DNA of 6,563 nt from Actinomycetota bacterium (GTDB taxonomy: Bacteria > Actinomycetota > Coriobacteriia > Coriobacteriales > RUG844): NCBI GenBank assembly GCA_013335845.1, contig JAAXUU010000080.1, positions 1 through 6,563 on the forward strand, written 5' to 3'. The translations under genes and the position numbers were made by a program. Of the stretch, positions 1-5,367 are shown one piece after another. The notes under the pieces are model-generated. The model saw only the letters and a list, made by a program, of their open reading frames with translations, made no database searches and was not told where the DNA came from. Position 1 is the stretch's first letter, and each line of letters begins with the position of its first letter.

Positions 1-40
1 CATCGATACCACAGAATAACCCCGGATTCCGGAGACTAGG

Positions 41-817
41 ATGAGCGTTCTTCTTACGAACAAAGATGACGATACGACGGTTGGCCGTGATTACGTTCAT
101 GGTGACGAGATTTCTGCGCGGTCGACTCGATCGTCACACCAAGTCGTCGAAAGGTCGGCCACACATCTCCTGAGCTTCTATAAGTTGTTCTGGATATTCT
201 TTCTCGCTTCGATCGGCGGTCTGATTTTCGAACAGATATTCTGTTTCATATTCTTCGGTCTGACCGAGAATCGCGCAGGACTCGTATATGGCCCATTTTC
301 GCCAATATATGGGTTTGGAGCTATTCTTATCACGCTGCTCCTCTATCGTATCCGTTATGGTAACCCTATCGTGATTTTCATGGTGAGTTCGCTTATCGGA
401 GGTGTGTTCGAGTACTTGTCAGGTTTGTTTCTGGCGACGCGTTATAGTGTAGTCTCATGGAATTACAGTTATATGACCTTCAATATTAACGGCTGGATTT
501 CTATCGAGTCTATAGTGCTCTGGGGCTTTTTAGGTCTTTTCTGGATGAAGTTGGTTGTACCGGCTTTTTCACACCGCTTCGATCATATCCATATCCACGC
601 GAAGCGATCGATAACGATACTACTGGCTATTTTCATGGCATTCGACATCCTGATCACCTACAATGCTCTCGGTCGTCAAGCTGAGCGACGTGCAGGGGAT
701 GTGGCAGATACTGCGATTGAGAGATTCCTCGATGACCAATATAGTGATGAATACCTAGCAACCGTCTTTGAGAACATGAGACCTATTCATGATGCAGACA
801 CCGATGGGCGTGAGTGA
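41..817 (+). CDS. CmpB-like multi-pass membrane protein (putative ABC transporter permease family)
   Basis: This 258-residue protein resembles the family annotated as 'putative ABC transporter permease' (ABC_trans_CmpB/DUF1113 type). Recognisable signatures are GLIFEQ at about 60-65, GPFSPIYGFG at 84-93, GGVFEYLSG at 120-128 and a W-N-Y-S-Y-M-x-F-N-I-N-G block at 140-151. About five hydrophobic segments are visible, near residues 46-72, 84-102, 109-131, 152-176 and 188-207. The first 42 residues are hydrophilic with no signal peptide, and the last 50 are charged, so both ends are probably soluble extensions. The start is supported by GGAG at 31-34, six bases before the ATG. No ABC ATPase or solute-binding protein gene lies beside it in the window, and the transport role of the family is a database label rather than something shown here. 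It has no evident link to the aromatic operon, which begins more than 160 bases downstream with its own control region. Family assignment is fairly secure; substrate and function are unknown. Confidence 0.8.
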   Translation: MSVLLTNKDDDTTVGRDYVHGDEISARSTRSSHQVVERSATHLLSFYKLFWIFFLASIGGLIFEQIFCFIFFGLTENRAGLVYGPFSPIYGFGAILITLLLYRIRYGNPIVIFMVSSLIGGVFEYLSGLFLATRYSVVSWNYSYMTFNINGWISIESIVLWGFLGLFWMKLVVPAFSHRFDHIHIHAKRSITILLAIFMAFDILITYNALGRQAERRAGDVADTAIERFLDDQYSDEYLATVFENMRPIHDADTDGRE

Positions 818-887
818 CGAATAGGACTGAGTGCCGACTCTTCGACCACCCAAAGCTTTACTACTACCGTTACCGATGAAAATAATC

Positions 888-916
888 TTCACGTTCGATA
901 GTCGCAGCACTAAGAT
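888..916 (+). promoter_or_regulatory. Candidate promoter for the aromatic operon leader
   Basis: TTCACG at 888-893 and TAAGAT at 911-916 each match the sigma-70/sigma-A hexamers at four of six positions and are exactly 17 bases apart. Transcription would start near 923, giving about 60 bases before the leader ORF. A weak inverted repeat (CACT 908-911, AGTG 919-922) overlaps the -10 and may be chance. An alternative -10, TAAAAT at 960-965 (five of six), has no good -35 and would start almost at the leader Shine-Dalgarno. A promoter is expected between the permease gene and the leader, but which one is used cannot be settled from sequence. Confidence 0.3.
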
Positions 917-985
917 TCAGTGATATCTGTTATTCCCTGCATGGGTATGTTAAACTTCCTAAAATACTTTGTCAGGAGAAGTGAA

Positions 986-1093
986 ATGAACAGTTTTGCC
1001 CGCATAGCCGAATATCGTTACTTTACCTTTACTTATTTTTATTTTAGCAAGGGTCATTCGGGTTTTGCTGCAAATGGGATTGGAACGTTCTGA
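986..1093 (+). CDS. Tyr/Phe-rich leader peptide of the aromatic operon attenuator
   Basis: A 35-codon ORF begins at ATG 986 and ends with TGA at 1091-1093, with AGGAGA at 974-979 six bases upstream as a good Shine-Dalgarno. Residues 10-20 read YRYFTFTYFYF, so eight of eleven are Tyr or Phe. Overall it has seven Phe and four Tyr in 35 residues and no Trp. This is the hallmark of a leader peptide whose translation measures charged tRNA-Tyr and tRNA-Phe, like pheL of enteric bacteria or the leader before aroF reported in Corynebacterium. Its stop lies 26 bases before the terminator stem of the downstream attenuator. Six of seven Phe codons are TTT, whereas tyrA uses TTT for only 2 of 15. The codons for residues 27-31 double as the proposed antiterminator strand, which would explain why the ORF continues past the aromatic run. 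The peptide itself is probably not functional as a protein. I infer the control role from composition, position and RNA pairing; there is no experimental evidence here. Confidence 0.85.
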   Translation: MNSFARIAEYRYFTFTYFYFSKGHSGFAANGIGTF

Positions 1094-1154
1094 CAGAATC
1101 GAAAGTCGATTGTTTAGAACCCCCGCAGCGAATCCGCTGAGGGGGTATTTTTTT
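995..1154 (+). promoter_or_regulatory. Ribosome-mediated transcription attenuator (pause, antiterminator and terminator pairings)
   Basis: Three competing structures can be drawn. Pause hairpin (1:2): CCGAAT 1008-1013 with ATTCGG 1056-1061, GCA 1002-1004 with TGC 1066-1068, and TTTGC 995-999 with GCAAA 1070-1074; the Tyr/Phe codons sit in its loop. Antiterminator (2:3): TTTGCTGC 1064-1071 with GCAGCGAA 1125-1132 (one G-U), then GGG 1076-1078 with CCC 1122-1124 across a four-base bulge. Terminator (3:4): 1119-1146. Strand 1064-1078 is shared by the first two and strand 1122-1132 by the last two, so they exclude each other in the correct order. A ribosome stalled early in the Tyr/Phe run covers strand 1 and should favour antitermination; one reaching the stop at 1091 covers part of strand 2 and should allow termination. 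The pairings were found by eye and no folding energies were computed. Confidence 0.75.
1119..1154 (+). terminator. Intrinsic terminator of the attenuator
   Basis: CCCCC 1120-1124 pairs with GGGGG 1141-1145, and CAGCG 1126-1130 with CGCTG 1135-1139, separated by a single G-A mismatch and closed by an AATC loop. A further A1119-T1146 pair is possible. The stem is followed by TATTTTTTTA, with seven consecutive T at 1148-1154. It lies between the leader ORF and aroF, with the aroF Shine-Dalgarno about ten bases after the T run, so it must be read through for the operon to be expressed. Confidence 0.92.
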
Positions 1155-1180
1155 ACTCGAAATGAAGGAGTTGATGGACA

Positions 1181-2203
1181 ATGATAGTGATATTGAAACC
1201 GGATCATAACGAGAAACAGCTCGAGAGCCTTGTCGAATGGCTTAACGCCAAAGGAATCGAAGTCTATCCTTCCACGGGTACGATGCACACAGTACTCGGC
1301 TTGATAGGTGACACTTCCGTAATCGACGTCAGTCTCATCATGGCGCTCGATATCGTCGAAGACGTGAAGCGAATCCAGGAACCTTACAAGAACGTGAATA
1401 GGAAGTTCCATCCTCTCGACACCGTTGTGGAGATAAGTGAAGGCGTGAAGATAGGTGGGGGGAATCTCACACTTATAGCCGGCCCCTGCTCGGTCGAGTC
1501 TGAAGAACAGATCTGCGAGGTCGCGCAGCGCGTCAAGGAAAGTGGAGCTACGATCATGCGCGGCGGGGCATTCAAACCGAGGACGTCACCGTATGCTTTC
1601 CAAGGGCTTCGCGATGAGGGAATCCGTCTCCTGCTTAAAGCACGTGAAATCACCGGATTACCTATCGTCACCGAAATCATGGACGCCGACCAGCTTCCGC
1701 TTTTCGACGAAGTCGATATGATCCAAGTCGGTGCGCGTAACATGCAGAACTTCGAGTTGCTGAAGCGTCTGGGTGCGATCGACAAGCCGATTCTCCTGAA
1801 ACGAGGTTTGTGTGCGACCTACGAAGAACTGTTGATGAGTGCGGAATACATTATGGCAGGTGGGAACAACCGCATCGTTCTCTGTGAACGTGGCATCAGA
1901 ACCTATGAAACCTATACGCGTAATACGCTCGACATCGCCGCTATCCCCGTACTGAAGACTCTCACGCACCTTCCTGTTATCGTCGATCCAAGCCATGCAA
2001 CCGGTCGCTCGGCCCTCGTTGCGCCGCTTTCACTTGCCTCCGTAGCCGCAGGAGCCGATGGACTGATCATCGAGGTTCACAACGACCCCACGCATGCCCT
2101 CTGCGATGGAGCCCAGTCCCTCACACCTCAGGCGTTCGACGAACTGGCGAAAACCCTCTTCGAAATGGAACAGTTCCTTCATTCTCGAAAGGCGAACAAA
2201 TGA
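1181..2203 (+). CDS. aroF: 3-deoxy-7-phosphoheptulonate synthase (DAHP synthase, type I-beta)
   Basis: Condenses phosphoenolpyruvate with erythrose 4-phosphate to DAHP, the first step of the shikimate pathway. The 340-residue length matches the type I-beta enzymes that carry an N-terminal ferredoxin-like regulatory domain (about residues 1-70 here), followed by a TIM-barrel catalytic domain. Motifs visible are AGPCSVES at 100-107, [16 protein letters not shown] at 127-142, LLKRG at 205-209, CERGIRT at 235-241, VDPSHATG at 268-275 and IIEVHNDP at 296-303. The expected metal ligands are Cys103, His272, Glu298 and Asp309, and all are present. In characterised relatives such as the Thermotoga enzyme the N-terminal domain binds Tyr/Phe for feedback inhibition; the same is inferred here. 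AAGGAG at 1165-1170 precedes the ATG by ten bases; the nearer ATGs at 1162 and 1174 are out of frame. It is the first structural gene after the attenuator, and its TGA overlaps the tyrA ATG. Some annotations would use the symbol aroG or aroA for this enzyme. Confidence 0.96.
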   Translation: MIVILKPDHNEKQLESLVEWLNAKGIEVYPSTGTMHTVLGLIGDTSVIDVSLIMALDIVEDVKRIQEPYKNVNRKFHPLDTVVEISEGVKIGGGNLTLIAGPCSVESEEQICEVAQRVKESGATIMRGGAFKPRTSPYAFQGLRDEGIRLLLKAREITGLPIVTEIMDADQLPLFDEVDMIQVGARNMQNFELLKRLGAIDKPILLKRGLCATYEELLMSAEYIMAGGNNRIVLCERGIRTYETYTRNTLDIAAIPVLKTLTHLPVIVDPSHATGRSALVAPLSLASVAAGADGLIIEVHNDPTHALCDGAQSLTPQAFDELAKTLFEMEQFLHSRKANK

Positions 2204-3036
2204 TAGTCGGTATTGTCGGCTTGGGGCTTATAGGAGGGTCCCTCGCGAAAAGTATCAAGGAACGAACCTCATACCGCGTCCTTGGTTTCGACATCGACGA
2301 TGAAACGATGCTGAAGGCAAAAATGAGTGGGGCGATCGATGACGAACTGACATCGGTGAGCATCTCACAATGCGATGTGCTTTTACTCGCCATAAGTCCC
2401 CGTGCTCTCATACAGTACGTTAAGGACCATGCCGATAGAATATCCTCGAATACAATCGTTGTGGACATGTGTGGTGTGAAGCGTAACGTCTGCAGTGTCT
2501 TAGCGCCACTTGCTGCAGAGCATGGTTTCATCTTCGTCGGAGGACACCCGATGGCCGGCACCGAGAACGCAGGTTTCGATAACTCAAGTTCACATCTGTT
2601 CCGGAATGCTTCTATGATACTTACACCGGGCGATGCCATAGGTATCGGCGTTCTCGATGGTCTCAAAGAATTCTTCTTGGAACTCGGTTTCTCGAAGATC
2701 GTGTTCTCCTCTCCGGAAGAACACGATCGGACGATATCCTACACGTCTCAGCTCGCACATATCGCATCAAGCGCTTTCATCAAATCACCGACAGCCCTTA
2801 TCCACAGTGGCTTTTCCGCCGGGAGTTTCAAGGATATGACCCGCGTCGCCAAACTCGACGAGAACATGTGGACCGAATTATTTTTCGATAACCCCGACTT
2901 CTTGACGGATGAGTTGGATCTCTACATATACAATTTGACGCAGTATCTAAACGCTCTGAAAAGGCGCGACCCTGAAGAAATGTGCATGTTACTACGCGAG
3001 GGCAGAATTCAAAAAGCGAAGACAGAGAATGAGTGA
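2200..3036 (+). CDS. tyrA: Prephenate (or arogenate) dehydrogenase
   Basis: Oxidatively decarboxylates prephenate to 4-hydroxyphenylpyruvate, the tyrosine branch after chorismate mutase. The 278 residues show an N-terminal Rossmann fold (GLGLIGGS at 7-14, with Asp31/Asp33 after the second strand suggesting NAD rather than NADP). GGHPMAGTE at 114-122 includes His116, the likely catalytic His. TISYTSQLAHIASSAF at 178-193 and FKDMTRVA at 210-217, with a substrate-binding-type Arg215, belong to the helical dimerisation domain. There is no C-terminal ACT domain and no fused chorismate mutase, so this is the short monofunctional form; direct feedback by Tyr would need another site, and control may sit on aroF instead. 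The ATG overlaps the aroF stop as ATGA, with GAAAGG at 2187-2192 seven bases upstream, suggesting coupled translation. Use of arogenate instead of prephenate cannot be excluded from sequence. Confidence 0.94.
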   Translation: MIVGIVGLGLIGGSLAKSIKERTSYRVLGFDIDDETMLKAKMSGAIDDELTSVSISQCDVLLLAISPRALIQYVKDHADRISSNTIVVDMCGVKRNVCSVLAPLAAEHGFIFVGGHPMAGTENAGFDNSSSHLFRNASMILTPGDAIGIGVLDGLKEFFLELGFSKIVFSSPEEHDRTISYTSQLAHIASSAFIKSPTALIHSGFSAGSFKDMTRVAKLDENMWTELFFDNPDFLTDELDLYIYNLTQYLNALKRRDPEEMCMLLREGRIQKAKTENE

Positions 3037-4117
3037 AACGATGTCGAACACAGTTGAGATACGCACAGCAGAGAGGTACACGGTCACCATAGACGGTGGA
3101 CTGCATGCCTGTTGTGGTTCCCTGCTGAAACAGAGCATACCCTCTTGTCAAGTTGCCATAGTAACCGACGACATTGTCGGGGATCTCTATTTGCAGACTG
3201 TGAAGAAAAGTCTTTCTGACGCGGGATTCAAGGTTTGCTCATTCACACTTCCGCACGGGGAGGTTTCGAAAACAATCCACGTCCTCTCTGCTATCCTCGA
3301 GTTCCTAGCCGAACACCACCTCACACGACGTGATGCCGTGTTGGCCCTTGGAGGGGGAGTGGTCGGTGATATCGCAGGTTTCGCAGCCGGAACCTATATG
3401 CGCGGATTGCGTTTCATACAGCTTCCCACGACGCTCCTCGCGGCAGTGGATTCCTCTGTAGGAGGGAAGACGGCTGTAAACCTTGCTGCAGGAAAGAATC
3501 TTGCCGGCGTATTCAAGCAACCGTGTGCAGTCATCTGCGATACCGACACATTCGCCACCCTGCCAAAATCCGAGTTCTCGAACGGTCTGGCAGAGGTTAT
3601 CAAATATGGGATCCTAGCGGACGAGACCCTCTTCGATCTACTCTTTGATAATGACATCGATTATGCTTCGGAACAAGTGAATGAAATCGTCGAGCGCTGT
3701 GTGAGAATCAAAGAGCGCTACGTGCACGAAGACGAGTTCGAACGAGGCGCGCGCCAATTCTTGAATCTGGGCCATACGATCGGACATGCCGTTGAAACAT
3801 GCAGTGAGTATCGTATACCGCATGGTTACGCGGTCAGCATCGGGATGGTGACGATCGCACGTGCTGCGGAAGCTCTCGATTGGACGGAAGAACCGTGTGC
3901 CCAATCGATTGCCCACACCCTTGAGAAAAACGGACTACCGATACGAACGGATTTCCACGCACGGGAGCTGTTCGACATCGCACTCTCGGACAAGAAACGC
4001 AGCGGTGATACGATCACGCTTGTAGTGCCACGCAAAATCGGTGATTGTTTTCTCCACACATTACCTGTAGAGGAACTCCTCCTGGTGATAGCAAAGGGTT
4101 TGGGTGAAGAGGTATGA
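3029..4117 (+). CDS. aroB: 3-dehydroquinate synthase
   Basis: Converts DAHP to 3-dehydroquinate using NAD and a divalent metal. The 362-residue length is typical. The NAD-binding segment GGGVVGDIAGFAA is at 108-120, and the substrate region PTTLLAAVDSSVGGKTAVN is at 133-151. GLAEVIKYG is at 186-194 and NLGHTIGHAVE at 246-256. The expected metal ligands Glu189, His249 and His265 (in IPHGYAVSIGM) are all present, with Lys192, His253 and the DKK at 321-323 also conserved. The reported ATG overlaps the end of tyrA by eight bases. A second in-frame ATG at 3041 would start the protein four residues later; neither has a strong Shine-Dalgarno, so the first is a choice by coupling, and the start is uncertain by those four residues. 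Confidence 0.96.
   Translation: MSETMSNTVEIRTAERYTVTIDGGLHACCGSLLKQSIPSCQVAIVTDDIVGDLYLQTVKKSLSDAGFKVCSFTLPHGEVSKTIHVLSAILEFLAEHHLTRRDAVLALGGGVVGDIAGFAAGTYMRGLRFIQLPTTLLAAVDSSVGGKTAVNLAAGKNLAGVFKQPCAVICDTDTFATLPKSEFSNGLAEVIKYGILADETLFDLLFDNDIDYASEQVNEIVERCVRIKERYVHEDEFERGARQFLNLGHTIGHAVETCSEYRIPHGYAVSIGMVTIARAAEALDWTEEPCAQSIAHTLEKNGLPIRTDFHARELFDIALSDKKRSGDTITLVVPRKIGDCFLHTLPVEELLLVIAKGLGEEV
4106..4112 (+). promoter_or_regulatory. Ribosome binding site deciding the aroA start
   Basis: GAAGAGG lies one base before the ATG at 4114 but seven bases before a second in-frame ATG at 4120. Normal spacing favours 4120, two codons inside the longer reading. Re-initiation after the aroB stop at 4115-4117 could still use 4114. 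Confidence 0.55.
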
Positions 4118-5367
4118 ATATGACTGTCTCTCCTGTGCCGCTCCATGGGTCCATCGATGCGATTCCCTCGAAATCAAGTGCTCATCGAAGCTTTATCTGT
4201 GCAGCGTGCGCAGATTCGGAAACCATGATATTCCTGCCTCATAGCTCGGTTGATATCGATACCACTATCGATTGTCTGCGTGCATTAGGTACGACGATCG
4301 AGCACGAAAACGGGCACTATACGGTGATTCCGGCTTCTTTTCCGACGAGCGACCCCTTACTCGATTGCGCTGAAAGCGGTTCGACTCTGCGCTTCTTGCT
4401 TCCCGTTGCAGCCGCGCTCTGTCACAATGCCCGATTCACGGGGAGTGGTCGCCTGCCGGAGCGCCCTATCGGTGAATTGATGGATGTCATGGTACGTCAT
4501 GGAGTCCGCTTCGATTCCGACAGGCTTCCGTTCTCGATTTCGGGTAGCATGGAAAGCGGTGAATACACTATAGCGGGAGACATCAGTTCCCAGTATATCT
4601 CCGGACTGCTCATGGCACTCCCGATACTCGAAGGAGACAGCCATATCACACTCACGACGCACCTTGAATCGCGAGGATACGTCGAGATGACACTGTCTAC
4701 GCTCGATAGATTCGGCATCGATGTGGAGGGAGACGAGGTCGGATATTCGATCAAGGGAAGCCAACGATATCGGGCTCCCCAAAACTGTATCATCGAGGGC
4801 GACTGGTCGAATGCGGCATTTTTCCTTGCCGCTGGGGCCTTGAACGACGAGATGTCGGTTATCGGACTCGACATGGCGTCCTTGCAGGGTGACAAAGCCG
4901 TGATCGAGATACTCCGTCGCTTCGGTGCGAAAGTAGACGTTGTTGGAGACCGTGTCACCGTTCGTGCCGCTCACCTAAAAGGATGCTCGATTGATGTTGC
5001 GGACATCCCCGATCTTGTGCCGATCCTTGCCGTCGTCGCGTCAGCTGCGGAAGGTGAGACCCGCATCTATAATGCAGCTAGGTTGAGATTGAAGGAAAGC
5101 GACCGACTTAGAAGCGTTGCGGAAATGCTCGGTGCTATCGGCGGAGATGTTGAAGAAACAGCGGATGGTCTGGTGATACGCGGAAAGGCGTTGGAGGGTG
5201 GGGAAGTCCATAGTTACGGCGACCACCGTATAGTCATGTCCGCGGCGATAGCTGCAAGCCTCTGCTCCCTTCCGGTTACTATCATCGATGCCCATGCGGT
5301 TGAGAAATCCTATCCAGCATTTTTTGAAGATCTGCGTAAGCTTGGAGGAGTCGCACATGTCGTCTGA
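4114..5367 (+). CDS. aroA: 3-phosphoshikimate 1-carboxyvinyltransferase (EPSP synthase)
   Basis: Transfers the enolpyruvyl group of PEP to shikimate 3-phosphate, giving EPSP. It is 417 residues from the outer ATG, or 415 from the better-spaced ATG at 4120. Both inside-out alpha/beta domains are covered. PSKS at 18-21 has Lys20, with Arg25 nearby, and GRLPERPIG is at 112-120. DISSQYISGLL at 156-166 carries the shikimate-phosphate SSQ. IEGDWSNAAFFL is at 227-238, and DIPDLVPILAVVAS at 297-310 has the catalytic-type Asp300. RLRLKESDRL at 323-332 has Glu328 and Arg331, YGDHRIVMS at 368-376 has Arg372, and AVEKSYP has Lys398. The PEP-loop motif is ESGSTLRF at 87-94 rather than the GNAGTAMRP of enteric enzymes, so Phe94 sits where the enteric Pro101 would be. 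The start overlaps the aroB stop as ATGA, and the 3' end overlaps aroC by 11 bases. Confidence 0.96.
   Translation: MNMTVSPVPLHGSIDAIPSKSSAHRSFICAACADSETMIFLPHSSVDIDTTIDCLRALGTTIEHENGHYTVIPASFPTSDPLLDCAESGSTLRFLLPVAAALCHNARFTGSGRLPERPIGELMDVMVRHGVRFDSDRLPFSISGSMESGEYTIAGDISSQYISGLLMALPILEGDSHITLTTHLESRGYVEMTLSTLDRFGIDVEGDEVGYSIKGSQRYRAPQNCIIEGDWSNAAFFLAAGALNDEMSVIGLDMASLQGDKAVIEILRRFGAKVDVVGDRVTVRAAHLKGCSIDVADIPDLVPILAVVASAAEGETRIYNAARLRLKESDRLRSVAEMLGAIGGDVEETADGLVIRGKALEGGEVHSYGDHRIVMSAAIAASLCSLPVTIIDAHAVEKSYPAFFEDLRKLGGVAHVV
5344..5350 (+). promoter_or_regulatory. aroC ribosome binding site inside the end of aroA
   Basis: GGAGGAG ends six bases before ATG 5357 and is the strongest Shine-Dalgarno in the window. 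It fixes the aroC start at 5357 even though the frame is open back to an ATG at 5288. Confidence 0.85.

Larger units (their letters stand above)
818..1180 (+). other. Intergenic control region between the permease gene and aroF
   Basis: These 363 bases contain no long ORF. From 818 to about 985 I see only the weak candidate promoter; there is no convincing terminator for the upstream permease gene (GAGT-GCCG-ACTC near 829-840 is a four-base-pair stem with no T run). From 986 to 1154 lies the leader peptide ORF and attenuator. The aroF ribosome binding site, AAGGAG at 1165-1170, follows directly after the terminator T run. No tRNA, T-box-like conserved block or mobile element is apparent. Confidence 0.8.

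Noticed and set aside
2..19. Possible end of an upstream gene (ATC GAT ACC ACA GAA TAA)
   Set aside because: A short open stretch ending in TAA, but other frames are equally plausible and nothing recognisable is visible in 19 bases.
22..32. Inverted repeat CCGGATTCCGG just before the permease start
   Set aside because: A perfect 11-base palindrome that touches the Shine-Dalgarno, but too short to claim as an operator or a translational switch without comparison to relatives.
829..840. Possible terminator after the permease gene (GAGT-GCCG-ACTC)
   Set aside because: The stem is only four base pairs and no T run follows.
818..1180. T-box riboswitch upstream of aroF
   Set aside because: A T-box would be a common way to control aromatic genes in Firmicutes, but I see no T-box consensus block before the terminator, and the leader ORF gives a sufficient alternative explanation.
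959..1411. Antisense ORF covering the leader and the start of aroF
   Set aside because: It runs backwards through the terminator stem and the aroF N-terminal domain. The + strand explanation (leader ORF, attenuator, aroF) accounts for the region much better.
4357..4974. Long antisense ORF (205 codons) across aroA
   Set aside because: It lies wholly opposite a clearly conserved gene, its translation resembles no family I know, and it has no evident start context. It reflects open reverse frames within a constrained coding sequence.
5288..5356. N-terminal extension of chorismate synthase from ATG 5288
   Set aside because: The extension overlaps the aroA C-terminus and lacks family similarity. 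GGAGGAG at 5344-5350 points to ATG 5357, where the conserved N-terminus begins.
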